10,170 bases of DNA. It comes from JACPIL01 sp964360115. Its GTDB lineage: Archaea > Nanobdellota > Nanobdellia > Woesearchaeales > GW2011-AR9. Every line of letters starts with the position of its first letter. Within the stretch, counting starts at the first letter, position 1. The position numbers and the translations under genes were made by a program. Shown piece after piece: positions 1-6,643 of the stretch. Below the pieces are notes generated by a model that was given only the letters and a program-made list of their open reading frames with translations, did no database searches and had not been told where the DNA came from. The DNA lies in the NCBI GenBank assembly GCA_964360115.1, contig CAYHVV010000041.1, positions 1-10,170 on the forward strand. Reading direction: 5' to 3'.

Positions 1-65
1 CCTAAGAAAAATGTACGACTACTTACTTTTTTCGGTCTGCTAAACAATTACTGAATTAGACAAGA

Positions 66-73
66 TTTTTATA
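66..73 (+). promoter_or_regulatory. TATA box of the HAD phosphatase gene
   Basis: The sequence TTTTTATA lies 21 nt before the ATG at 95. An archaeal TATA box is normally centred about 26 nt before the transcription start, so the transcript would begin at or next to the start codon. No Shine-Dalgarno motif is visible, which fits leaderless initiation. Confidence 0.6.
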
Positions 74-94
74 GCTATATTATTTAGTTATCCT

Positions 95-691
95 ATGGCT
101 ATCAAACTCTACCTCTTCGACTTTGATGATACTATCATCAGCACTAAAATCTATGCTGAACTCTATCAACCGCTTCTCAAGATGATTAAATCAAAATTAA
201 AGCTCACCGATTCCCAACTAAATCAAAAAGCAGAAAACTTAGGCTTAAAGAAGAACAAATTTGGCAGATGGGATACTGGTGATTTGTGCCGAGAATTAAA
301 TCTTCTGGAAGAATACTATCAGGTTCTGGAAAAACAGATCAAAGTTATGCCTGTTCTTCATAATACTGTTATCAGCGTCTTCAAAAAAATTAAAGCCAAA
401 AAGAAAAAAATAGCAGTTGTTTCCAACTCTATGCGCAGAACCGTAAATGCGTACTTACATAAGTACAAATTAGAACAATACTTAGATTTTACCTTTACTA
501 GAGATGATGCGCAATGCAAAAAGAGAGATGACGCTTACTGGCAAAAACTTATCAAAAAACAAAAGCTTAATCCAAAAGAATGTTTAGTAATCGGAGATGA
601 TCCAGAACAAGATGGAGCAGTTCCCGAAAAGTTTGGCTTTAACACTCTTATCATTAAAGGCCCAGAAGATTTGAAGAAAGTTTCTCAATAA
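95..691 (+). CDS. HAD-superfamily hydrolase (phosphatase-like)
   Basis: This 198-residue protein is a haloacid-dehalogenase-fold hydrolase, probably a soluble phosphatase acting on a small phosphorylated metabolite. Motif I is DFDDT at residues 9-13, with nucleophile D9 and acid/base D11. Motif II is the SNS at 110-112 at the end of a hydrophobic strand. The motif III lysine is probably K142 or K143, and motif IV is GDDPEQD at 167-173, whose acidic residues bind Mg2+. The helical stretch between motifs I and II (about 15-85) is the expected C1 cap, as in phosphoglycolate phosphatase or SDT1-like pyrimidine nucleotidases. The length is normal for the family. The ATG at 95 is supported by the TATA spacing. 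The gene converges on the wHTH/GNAT gene, and their stop codons overlap by 7 bp (685-691). The substrate cannot be assigned from sequence alone. Confidence 0.88.
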   Translation: MAIKLYLFDFDDTIISTKIYAELYQPLLKMIKSKLKLTDSQLNQKAENLGLKKNKFGRWDTGDLCRELNLLEEYYQVLEKQIKVMPVLHNTVISVFKKIKAKKKKIAVVSNSMRRTVNAYLHKYKLEQYLDFTFTRDDAQCKKRDDAYWQKLIKKQKLNPKECLVIGDDPEQDGAVPEKFGFNTLIIKGPEDLKKVSQ

Positions 692-1488
692 GTCTTGCTG
701 TAAATAAACATCTTTTCACCAACTCTGTACCTATCATCAAGAGTAGCTTCTTGCGTAAATCCGTATTCTTTAAACATTTTAATATAACGTGGTTCTGTTT
801 CGGCAAGATTAAGCTGAATTTTCATCTTTTTACTTTTGGTCAGAAGACGTGCTTCAATATCGGCAATAATGCGCTGCTCAGCCGCATTATCAAGACCTTC
901 CACAAGAGCAAAATGCTTTAGTTTCCAGATTTTATACTCATCAGCAATATTCTTGTCTTTTCTTTCTAGTACTGTTCCGCCGACAACTCTGCCGTCAAAT
1001 ATGGCAATAAACAATTCATGCTCCTTCTGGATTTCAAACAAATAGGTTAAAACCTCATCTGCTGATTTTTGAAAAATATTATGTGGATTGAACTCTTTCT
1101 GATAGATGCTGATTAATTCTAAGAGAAGAGGCCGTATGGAACTGTCATTACTAATGTTTTGCAGAACTCCGCCGTTCAGGATGACCGAAGCAGAAGAAGG
1201 GTTTGCCTCAAAATTTGTGTTGTATGCTGAACTTATCTGGTTAACTCTTTTAGCTATCTTAGCAATCCAGCTTTTACTTAACTGATATTGCCTATTTTCT
1301 ACTACTAAACAATCGCTTTCAATAAGTTGTCGTAAAGCCTTATGAACAGCTTGATAACTTACGACCATGCCTAAATCGCTCTTTACTGCCTTGTAAATAT
1401 CATTAGCAGATTGAGACCATTCTGTACTAAGAATATTCACTATTTTGTCCTTTAAGGACTCTTGCTTATGAAGGGTTGCTACTTCCAT
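685..1488 (-). CDS. Winged-helix DNA-binding protein fused to a GNAT-like acetyltransferase domain
   Basis: From the ATG at 1488 the product has 267 residues. Residues 1-75 look like a winged helix-turn-helix, with helices around 10-38, a recognition helix around 44-58 (SYQAVHKALRQLIESD) and a wing at 60-70. Residues 155-267 look like a GNAT fold: the strand pair ELFIAIFDGRVVGGTVL (158-174), a strand-helix near 190-220, and a C-terminal YIKMFKEYGF helix followed by a final strand (MFIYSK). The usual R/Q-x-x-G-x-G acetyl-CoA loop is not evident: where it should be, after KHFALVEG, the sequence is LDNAAEQ. The domain could therefore be a sensor rather than an enzyme. A longer reading frame to a TTG at 1596 exists, but ATG 1488 is preferred because a TATA box lies 22 nt upstream; a GGAG 9 nt upstream also fits. 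It is divergent from the AbrB-like gene across a region rich in dyads, so autoregulation is plausible. Confidence 0.75.
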   Translation of the reverse strand: MEVATLHKQESLKDKIVNILSTEWSQSANDIYKAVKSDLGMVVSYQAVHKALRQLIESDCLVVENRQYQLSKSWIAKIAKRVNQISSAYNTNFEANPSSASVILNGGVLQNISNDSSIRPLLLELISIYQKEFNPHNIFQKSADEVLTYLFEIQKEHELFIAIFDGRVVGGTVLERKDKNIADEYKIWKLKHFALVEGLDNAAEQRIIADIEARLLTKSKKMKIQLNLAETEPRYIKMFKEYGFTQEATLDDRYRVGEKMFIYSKTY

Positions 1489-1510
1489 ACCTATATTCTC
1501 CAGTATATAA

Positions 1511-1518
1511 GTTTTAAA
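1511..1518 (-). promoter_or_regulatory. TATA box of the wHTH/GNAT gene
   Basis: Read on the minus strand the sequence is TTTAAAAC, with 22 nt between it and the ATG at 1488. This is the same spacing as for other genes in the window. A second TATA-like run (TTATATAC) lies immediately downstream but would be too close to the start codon. Confidence 0.55.
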
Positions 1519-1551
1519 CCTTTTGGTTGAAAAATAGTTCAACCGTAGGTT
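1517..1551. promoter_or_regulatory. Candidate operator: nested AACC/GGTT dyads in a divergent promoter
   Basis: The main element is a perfect 7-bp inverted repeat, GGTTGAA (1525-1531) and TTCAACC (1538-1544), with a 6-nt spacer. It is flanked on both sides by further short dyads sharing the same half-site: AACC-TTTT-GGTT at 1517-1528 and AACC-GTA-GGTT at 1541-1551. The array lies between the divergent wHTH/GNAT and AbrB-like genes and touches the TATA boxes of both. Such a layout suits cooperative binding by a dimeric regulator, with the neighbouring winged-helix protein as the obvious candidate (inference). Confidence 0.5.
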
Positions 1552-1557
1552 AATATA
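1550..1557 (+). promoter_or_regulatory. TATA box of the AbrB-like gene
   Basis: TTAATATA would place transcription start near 1580, leaving a leader of about 24 nt that contains a Shine-Dalgarno-like GAGGTGG at 1584-1590. The distal dyad of the candidate operator overlaps its left edge. Confidence 0.4.
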
Positions 1558-1603
1558 CACCCCTGCCGTAAAGCTATTTAGAAGAGGTGGTAGCAAGATA
1601 GGG

Positions 1604-1855
1604 GTGCTTACTACGAAAACAATATTCCAAAGTCTAGGATGGGCAGTCCGGTTGCAGCAGAAAAGCCATCAGTATTTCCTAACATTAGCTAAAGAAATTG
1701 CCCTTGGCAGTGGCCTTAAGAAAGGCGATCAACTCTTTTATTATTTAGTAGAATGTGATAAGAAGAAAGCCATTCTTATTTTTCTTGATGGCAGCCAACG
1801 TCCCGAAGGAGAAGTTATAAAATTACAAGGTATTTCTTTCTTAGTTAAGGGGTGA
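1604..1855 (+). CDS. Small AbrB-like protein
   Basis: This is an 83-residue basic protein starting with GTG at 1604, 13 nt after the Shine-Dalgarno-like GAGGTGG. The central part, LAKEIALGSGLKKGDQLFYY (29-48), resembles the swapped-hairpin AbrB/SpoVT fold, where an ‘I-P-K-E-I-R… L-G-L-K-K-G-D’ pattern leads into two strands; here the strands are LFYYLVEC and KAILIFLDG. AbrB-like proteins of this size bind DNA or serve as antitoxins, but no toxin gene adjoins. It is divergent from the wHTH/GNAT gene and may share its operator. The assignment rests on a short pattern; the alternative is a hypothetical protein of unknown fold. Confidence 0.6.
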   Translation: MLTTKTIFQSLGWAVRLQQKSHQYFLTLAKEIALGSGLKKGDQLFYYLVECDKKKAILIFLDGSQRPEGEVIKLQGISFLVKG

Positions 1856-1945
1856 GGTACAGTTTCCTAAGAAGTGTGGCACCATTTCCATTTTCTATGT
1901 AAATTGTGGCACAGTTACTGATACTACCTCAAATAAACAGTAAAA

Positions 1946-1953
1946 TTTATAAA
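1946..1953 (+). promoter_or_regulatory. TATA box of the rpl10e gene
   Basis: TTTATAAA is preceded by TAAAA as a BRE-like flank. Transcription would start near 1976, giving a leader of about 85 nt, unlike the leaderless genes nearby. The sequence AAAGGAGG (1975-1982) falls at the predicted start itself and is too far from the ATG at 2060 to act as its Shine-Dalgarno site. Confidence 0.55.
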
Positions 1954-2008
1954 TCAGTTGGGCTCCAACTTCAAAAAGGAGGAAGAAAGATTGCCTCTGA
2001 CGCGAAAC

Positions 2009-2056
2009 ATGAAAATTTCGAAGATACAACAGCTCAGAACTGTGGAACAAGTGTAA
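2009..2056 (+). other. Possible 15-codon upstream ORF in the rpl10e leader
   Basis: An ATG at 2009 opens a frame of 15 sense codons (product MKISKIQQLRTVEQV) and ends with TAA at 2054-2056, three bases before the rpl10e ATG. Termination so close to the next start would suit translational coupling, because rpl10e itself has no clear Shine-Dalgarno motif. The frame is short enough to occur by chance. Confidence 0.25.
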
Positions 2057-2059
2057 AAA

Positions 2060-2575
2060 ATGGCACGATTAAGAAAATTTTCTGCATACCAGAACCTAGA
2101 ACGGCCTTATACTCGAATTAGCAAGTATACTAAAAAGAACTTTGTCCGTGGCGGATTTCCTCATAAAAAGATTGTCCGTTATAACATGGGTACAGAGAAA
2201 AAGTACGATACTTTAATCAGATTAAACGCCGGCAGAAGCATGAATATCCGCCAGGAAGCCTTAGAATCAGCTCGGGTTGTATCTAACCGTTATTTAGAAA
2301 AAATCTTGGGGAAAAACTTCCACTTGTGCTTAAAAGTATATCCATTTCACGTTCTAAGAGAAAACCCATTAGCTTCTGGAGCAGGTGCAGACCGTATGAG
2401 CACAGGTATGAAGATGTCCTATGGGAAAACTATCGGCTGTGCTGCCAGAATCAGGGAAGGCCAGACAGTATTTGAATTAAAGTTGGATAAGAAAGATATC
2501 AAGATCGGAAGAGAAGCTTTAGGGCGTTCTGCAACTAAATTGCCTTGCACCTGTAAAGTAGTTGTTTCTCAATAA
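2060..2575 (+). CDS. rpl10e: Large-subunit ribosomal protein L10e (uL16)
   Basis: The 171-residue product is the archaeal/eukaryotic form of uL16, which sits near the A site and peptidyl transferase centre of the large ribosomal subunit. Diagnostic features are the N-terminal basic segment with RPYTR (15-19), the FVRGGFPHKKI block (28-38), and the conserved YPFHVLREN…GAGADRMSTGM…GK region at about 94-123. The flexible tRNA-facing loop is expected in that last region. Length matches archaeal homologues. The start ATG gives the conserved MARLRKFSAY N-terminus. No Shine-Dalgarno motif is seen directly upstream. It stands alone, with its own promoter, rather than in a large ribosomal operon. A Nog1-type assembly GTPase lies close by on the other strand. 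Confidence 0.97.
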   Translation: MARLRKFSAYQNLERPYTRISKYTKKNFVRGGFPHKKIVRYNMGTEKKYDTLIRLNAGRSMNIRQEALESARVVSNRYLEKILGKNFHLCLKVYPFHVLRENPLASGAGADRMSTGMKMSYGKTIGCAARIREGQTVFELKLDKKDIKIGREALGRSATKLPCTCKVVVSQ

Positions 2576-2601
2576 ATTCAACACGGATTCAATAAAGATA
2601 C

Positions 2602-2623
2602 TTGATAATTCAAATTGATAATT
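2602..2623. repeat. 9-bp direct repeat in a convergent intergenic gap
   Basis: TTGATAATT occurs at 2602-2610 and again at 2615-2623, separated by four bases. It lies in the 61-nt gap between the convergent rpl10e and coiled-coil membrane protein genes. No oligo-T terminator is visible there on either strand, and no function is evident. Confidence 0.5.
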
Positions 2624-2636
2624 TACCTTTAATAGT

Positions 2637-3725
2637 TCAATAAATCTTCGCTAACTTCTGTTCAATTTTAGCCAATTCTTCTTTATTTTGCACCGTTCCT
2701 TTTTTTTGCAGATGTTTTTTTATATTTGCCAGCTGCCATTCTCGTGAAGCAGGAATACAGCGCCGGACAAAATAAGCGGTTTTTTTTCGTTGCTCTTCAT
2801 CTAAAACTTTATGGAGATTATGCAGTTCTTTCGCTAACTGTTTTTGTTCCAAGGTTTGAGAAGTTTTAGTGATTATTGGCATTTCCTCACGGATTTTTAC
2901 TTTCTTAATGGGCATCGTATCTACTCCTTTTAATTCTCTGTTTACATTATTCAACTGTTCGTTCCACTGTTTTTTTTTTGATGGTTCTTCTAGCACCATA
3001 ATTGGTTTTGAATTTTTTTTTGCTTTGGATAATGATGCTTTCAATTCTTCCTGCAGTCTTTTGCTTTCATACCGTAAAGCGATATCTTTCTCAGAAGGCA
3101 TTTCTTTGCGAACTTTTGCTTCCTTAATTTTCATCGTATCCACGCCAGCAAGTTCCTGTTTAACCTCTTCTAAATGGTCATCCCATTCGGTTTTAGCAGC
3201 TGGCGCTTCCAGAACCATGGGAGTTTTCTTATAACCTTGGAGTTGTGCGTTAATCTTTTGTAAAGTGTGCTCCAGACTTATTTCCCGCATGTCTGGCACT
3301 TTAGTTATCTTTTTGCTTTTTTTCCTTTCTGTGGAATCTTCTTTTGCCGTACGCAAATTTTTCAATTCACGATTTACCCGTTCTAAATTGTTATCTAAAT
3401 CCATGTCTTTATCAATAGTAACGTCAAAATCTTCTTCATCTTCTAGCTCGGGGTACCAGTTCTGCGTTCTGGGAGTTCGCAAAGCATGCACTAGATATAT
3501 TAAAAATACCATCAGTGCGGCAAAAATGACTAAACCAACCAAATAATCTTTTAATTCGACCGGTTGGACTACAGTCACTGCTCCGGTAATAGTTCCAGCA
3601 GTTCCTAAAACAAAGGTCTTCAAGCTTTCAGGAAAACCAGTTAACAGGGTAGTGATAATGATGATACTTAAGAATAAGAATGCCCTTTCTTTGCTCAGCA
3701 AGGCTTTTGCATACTGCTCATCCAT
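2637..3725 (-). CDS. Membrane-anchored coiled-coil protein with a 42-residue internal repeat
   Basis: The 362-residue product has two clear membrane segments near the N-terminus (about 14-30 and 61-82), with a moderately hydrophobic stretch (36-53) between them. A long, highly charged, helical domain (about 90-362) follows and is probably cytoplasmic. Two copies of a 42-residue module occur at 169-210 and 242-283, offset by 73 residues. They share MVLE-x-P, a tryptophan, an L-x2-V-x2-EL heptad-like stretch, and the strongly kept ending GVDTM-x-IK-x2-K-x-R-x-EMP. A weaker relative of the helical half is seen at 108-125 (LDNNLERVNRELKNL). I do not recognise the family; a membrane-tethered scaffold or division/secretion accessory role is conceivable but unproven. 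ATG 3725 is supported by a TATA box 22 nt upstream. It lies 43 nt downstream of the Nog1-like gene on the same strand. Confidence 0.8.
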   Translation of the reverse strand: MDEQYAKALLSKERAFLFLSIIIITTLLTGFPESLKTFVLGTAGTITGAVTVVQPVELKDYLVGLVIFAALMVFLIYLVHALRTPRTQNWYPELEDEEDFDVTIDKDMDLDNNLERVNRELKNLRTAKEDSTERKKSKKITKVPDMREISLEHTLQKINAQLQGYKKTPMVLEAPAAKTEWDDHLEEVKQELAGVDTMKIKEAKVRKEMPSEKDIALRYESKRLQEELKASLSKAKKNSKPIMVLEEPSKKKQWNEQLNNVNRELKGVDTMPIKKVKIREEMPIITKTSQTLEQKQLAKELHNLHKVLDEEQRKKTAYFVRRCIPASREWQLANIKKHLQKKGTVQNKEELAKIEQKLAKIY

Positions 3726-3747
3726 AGCATAAGAAAATTAATTATCT

Positions 3748-3755
3748 TTATTAAA
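3748..3755 (-). promoter_or_regulatory. TATA box of the coiled-coil membrane protein gene
   Basis: On the minus strand the sequence is TTTAATAA, ending 22 nt before the ATG at 3725, the leaderless spacing seen elsewhere in the window. It lies in the 43-nt gap after the Nog1-like gene, so the gene can be transcribed on its own as well as by read-through. Confidence 0.5.
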
Positions 3756-3768
3756 GCTTCCCAAAAGT

Positions 3769-4770
3769 TTATTCTTTCATTACTTCTTCAGAAATACTAG
3801 ATTGGGCTTCTTTCTCTGCTTCTTTAATCGCTTTCTTCGCTACCTTCTCCAATTCTTCTTTCAATTCTTCAAGGGAAAGGTAGGGATAAGGAAAATCTTT
3901 TTCCGGCATTCCGCCGGGCAGATCAGTTTTACTGACATAAATAAGCGGCTTTTTATCTTTAATTTTCTTAAGCAGCTGAACTTGTTTATCTACAGGATAC
4001 CCGGACGAACCGCTCAGGTCAAATACGAAGATAATCACTTTTGCCAGTTCTTCTAATACTAATTCTGCCTGCATTTCTATATTATTCATCTTTTCCGACC
4101 GAGCTAGAGTACCAGGAAGATCAAGCACTTGTATTTTATTTCCATCGACGGTCATGTATCCGGCATTGATACTTTTAGTGGTAAAAGCATAAGCGGCAAT
4201 TTTTGCCCTAGTGCTGCTGAGCTTGTTAAGCAAAGTAGATTTACCGACATTTGGAAAACCATAAATGCAGACTGTAAACATATCCTTGATATCGGGATAA
4301 GTTCTCATGATTTTTCTACTTTCTTCCAGATAATTGAGGTTTTGATCTATTTGTTTAAGAGTGGAAGAAACCCTGCCGTAAAATTCAGTTGATTCTTTTC
4401 TAATATGTGGTTGTTCTGCTGCCCGGTTGATTTTACCAATGTATTCTTTGTGCAGCATACGTATTCTTCTGCTGGCCCAATTTACTGCGCCCAGTGATTT
4501 CTTCAATTCGCCGAATTCTAATGTCAATTTCATCAATTTTATGTAGAACTGCGACATCACTTCCGTCTGCGGAAATTGAGTAAGAATTTTTTCTAGTTTA
4601 GAAACAATATCATCCTTAATGATGTCCAATTTAAGGCTTTCTTTTCTTTTGATGATCTGCAGCCAACTTCCTTGGAGTTTCTTTTGCCCTTCCTTTTCCC
4701 GGGCTTTCCGGAAAGCTATATCTAACAAAACCTTACTGTTTTCAACCGGAGGAAGTTTCTCAAAATTCAT
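3769..4770 (-). CDS. Nog1-type GTP-binding protein (ribosome assembly GTPase)
   Basis: The 333-residue protein has a helical N-terminal domain (1-165) typical of Nog1 proteins, then a GTPase domain. G1 is GFPNVGKST (171-179). G2 is AFTTKS (195-200), where Nog1/Obg-type proteins have PFTTK. G3 is DLPG (217-220). G4 is SKTD (280-283) instead of the usual NKxD, and G5 is probably LSL at 298-300 instead of SAx. Eukaryotic Nog1 acts in 60S maturation; archaeal homologues are about this length and lack the long C-terminal extension. The C-terminus here is a charged helix rich in Glu and Lys. The ATG at 4770 is supported by a TATA box 23 nt upstream. Divergent from the antiporter gene, and close to rpl10e. 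The family call is firm; orthology to Nog1 rather than another Obg-HflX-related GTPase is likely. Confidence 0.88.
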   Translation of the reverse strand: MNFEKLPPVENSKVLLDIAFRKAREKEGQKKLQGSWLQIIKRKESLKLDIIKDDIVSKLEKILTQFPQTEVMSQFYIKLMKLTLEFGELKKSLGAVNWASRRIRMLHKEYIGKINRAAEQPHIRKESTEFYGRVSSTLKQIDQNLNYLEESRKIMRTYPDIKDMFTVCIYGFPNVGKSTLLNKLSSTRAKIAAYAFTTKSINAGYMTVDGNKIQVLDLPGTLARSEKMNNIEMQAELVLEELAKVIIFVFDLSGSSGYPVDKQVQLLKKIKDKKPLIYVSKTDLPGGMPEKDFPYPYLSLEELKEELEKVAKKAIKEAEKEAQSSISEEVMKE

Positions 4771-4793
4771 ATATACTGCAAAAGTAGGGTTGT

Positions 4794-4801
4794 ATTTTAA
4801 A
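4794..4801 (-). promoter_or_regulatory. TATA box of the Nog1-like gene
   Basis: Read on the minus strand the sequence is TTTAAAAT, with 23 nt before the ATG at 4770, consistent with a leaderless transcript. Confidence 0.55.
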
Positions 4802-4840
4802 TGTTTGGCACAATTACTCTAAAGGAACAACGGCATAAAA

Positions 4841-4848
4841 TTTATATA
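4841..4848 (+). promoter_or_regulatory. TATA box of the antiporter gene
   Basis: TTTATATA with a TAAAA flank on its left predicts transcription start near 4871 and a short leader of about 15 nt before ATG 4886. The leader is purine-rich (AAAAAAGAGATAG) but has no strong Shine-Dalgarno core. Confidence 0.55.
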
Positions 4849-4885
4849 ACCTAAAAATCTTCTTAACTCTAAAAAAGAGATAGAT

Positions 4886-6604
4886 ATGGTAGATACATTC
4901 TTTGAGATAGGGTTAGTAATAGGGATTGCTACTATTATCAGTCTCCTAGTGCGTTTCTTAAAACAGCCTTTGATTATAGCGTATATCCTTACTGGAATCA
5001 TTGCCGGACCATCGCTTCTGAATGTTATTAGTTCAACTGATACGATTACTATATTCTCCCATATGGGTGTGGCTCTGCTTTTATTTGTAGTGGGGCTAAG
5101 TTTGGATCCTAAAGTAATTAAAGAAGTGGGCGTGGTTTCAGTCACTACCGGTGTAGTTCAGGTTTTATTTACGACCACTATTGCTTTTTTTATATCCTTG
5201 GCGTTAGGTTTTCCTGCTTTGACCGCGCTCTATATCGGTATTGCTCTTTCCTTCAGCAGCACCATTATCATCTTAAAATTGCTTTCAGATAAAAATGAGA
5301 TGGATACGCTTTATGGGAAAATATCCATTGGGTTCTTGTTGGTTCAAGACTTGATTGCTATCTCTGTTTTAATGATAGTTTCTTCTTTAAATGGGGGAAT
5401 GAGCGCAGAAAGTTTTGTTCTGGGAACAGCGCTTAAAGGCATAGGTCTTTTAGTAGGTTTATTTTTGATTGGCGTCTATGTGCTGCCATGGATAACCAAA
5501 GTCGCTGCAAAAAGTCAGGAAATGCTTCTTTTATTTTCCATCAGCTGGGCTTTTGCTCTTTCTTTATTGTTTTTTCGCGCAGGCTTTTCTATCGAAATTG
5601 GTGCTCTCCTTGCTGGGGTAACTTTATCATTTTCTCCTTATAGGCATGAAATTAGTTCCAAACTTAAGCCCGTCCGTGATTTTTTCTTAGTTCTATTTTT
5701 CATATTGCTGGGATATCAGGTAGGACTGCACGATATAACTCAATATATTCTCCCCATAATTATTTTTTCTTTATTAGTTTTGATAGGAAATCCGCTCATA
5801 GTATTAATCTTGATGGGATTACTGGGGCATACTAAAAGAAATAGTTTTATGGCTGGACTTAACGTAGCTCAGATAAGCGAATTCTCCCATATACTTATTG
5901 CCTTGGGAATCAGTGTAGGTCATTTGGGCAGCAGTATCTTGTCTCTGATTACGGCTGTGGCCTTAATAACTATCGCCATTTCCAGTTATCTCGTTCTGTA
6001 CGCAGGTAAAATCTATCCTTATGTTTCAAAATATTTATCTATTTTTGAAAAGAAAAACGTCAAAGCGGCAATTCCGCGTTGGGGTTACAAAAAATACGAT
6101 GTTCTCTTATTTGGCTGTGATCGTGTCGGGCATGATTTAGTAGTTCTCCTTAAGAAAATGAAAAAAAAATTCCTGGTTATTGATCACAATCCAGAAATAG
6201 TTTCTTCGCTCAACAAAAAAGGGATAAAATGCATCTATGGAGATGCATCAGACCTGGAACTGCTGGATGAATTGCATCTCTCTCAATTAAAAATGGTTGT
6301 TTCTACTATCCCTAATTTTGAAATTAATGCTGCGATTATCAATAAAGTTCGGAGCGTAAATAGCTCCACCATTTTAGTGATAGTTTCCCACCGGGCAGAA
6401 GAAGCAATAGAATTATATGAACAAGGAGCAAGTTACGTCATCCTGCCCCACTTATTGGGCGGTTATCATGCTTCTCTGCTGATAGAAAAACATGGTTTAA
6501 ACTTTGACAATTTCTTGAAAGAAAAAATGAGGCACCTAGAGCATTTGAAGATTGCTACAAGTGAAAACAAGAAATTAATTAGTGCTTCAGTAAGATATAG
6601 ATAA
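4886..6604 (+). CDS. KefB/CPA2-type cation:proton antiporter with C-terminal TrkA-N domain
   Basis: This 572-residue integral membrane protein probably exchanges K+ or Na+ for H+ and so controls cytoplasmic pH and ion balance. Residues 1-375 hold about 12-13 hydrophobic helices with CPA2 landmarks: FVVGLSLDP (67-75), the ALSFSSTIIILKLL block (120-133), QD at 154-155 in the helix where the ion-binding acidic residue of CPA2 proteins lies, and QISEFSHILIALG (329-341). Residues 404-515 form a TrkA-N/RCK_N Rossmann domain: the glycine loop is GCDRVG (410-415), the acidic end of strand two is VIDHN (431-435), and YGDASD is at 451-456. The middle glycine of the canonical GxGxxG is replaced by Asp, so nucleotide binding may be altered. 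A tail to 572 follows, with no TrkA-C domain recognised. The stop codon lies inside the first of two stem-loops. Confidence 0.92.
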   Translation: MVDTFFEIGLVIGIATIISLLVRFLKQPLIIAYILTGIIAGPSLLNVISSTDTITIFSHMGVALLLFVVGLSLDPKVIKEVGVVSVTTGVVQVLFTTTIAFFISLALGFPALTALYIGIALSFSSTIIILKLLSDKNEMDTLYGKISIGFLLVQDLIAISVLMIVSSLNGGMSAESFVLGTALKGIGLLVGLFLIGVYVLPWITKVAAKSQEMLLLFSISWAFALSLLFFRAGFSIEIGALLAGVTLSFSPYRHEISSKLKPVRDFFLVLFFILLGYQVGLHDITQYILPIIIFSLLVLIGNPLIVLILMGLLGHTKRNSFMAGLNVAQISEFSHILIALGISVGHLGSSILSLITAVALITIAISSYLVLYAGKIYPYVSKYLSIFEKKNVKAAIPRWGYKKYDVLLFGCDRVGHDLVVLLKKMKKKFLVIDHNPEIVSSLNKKGIKCIYGDASDLELLDELHLSQLKMVVSTIPNFEINAAIINKVRSVNSSTILVIVSHRAEEAIELYEQGASYVILPHLLGGYHASLLIEKHGLNFDNFLKEKMRHLEHLKIATSENKKLISASVRYR

Positions 6605-6640
6605 CTGCGAAAGTTACAGCATATTTGTCGCAGTTATCTA
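6598..6640. repeat. Perfect 13-bp stem-loop overlapping the antiporter stop codon
   Basis: TAGATAACTGCGA (6598-6610) and TCGCAGTTATCTA (6628-6640) are exact reverse complements, enclosing a 17-nt loop (6611-6627). The antiporter TAA (6602-6604) lies inside the left arm. The core AACTGCG/CGCAGTT is shared with the next stem-loop. No oligo-T tract follows, so it does not look like a standard terminator. Confidence 0.85.
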
Positions 6641-6643
6641 ATA

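Noticed and set aside
1..94. A possible partial gene at the left edge
   Set aside because: No frame with protein character crosses this stretch; it holds only the HAD gene promoter and AT-rich sequence.
1906..2121. A 71-residue frame (GTG start) overlapping the start of rpl10e
   Set aside because: It overlaps a certain ribosomal protein gene in another frame, covers that gene's promoter, and has no recognisable protein pattern.
2869..3546. Two rightward frames opposite the coiled-coil membrane gene
   Set aside because: They are antisense translations rich in Phe and Ser arising from lysine/glutamate-rich coding sequence; they have no promoter and no protein character.
4819..5145. A leftward 108-residue frame over the antiporter start
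   Set aside because: It lies opposite a well-supported transporter gene and covers both divergent promoters; low-complexity content fits a shadow frame.
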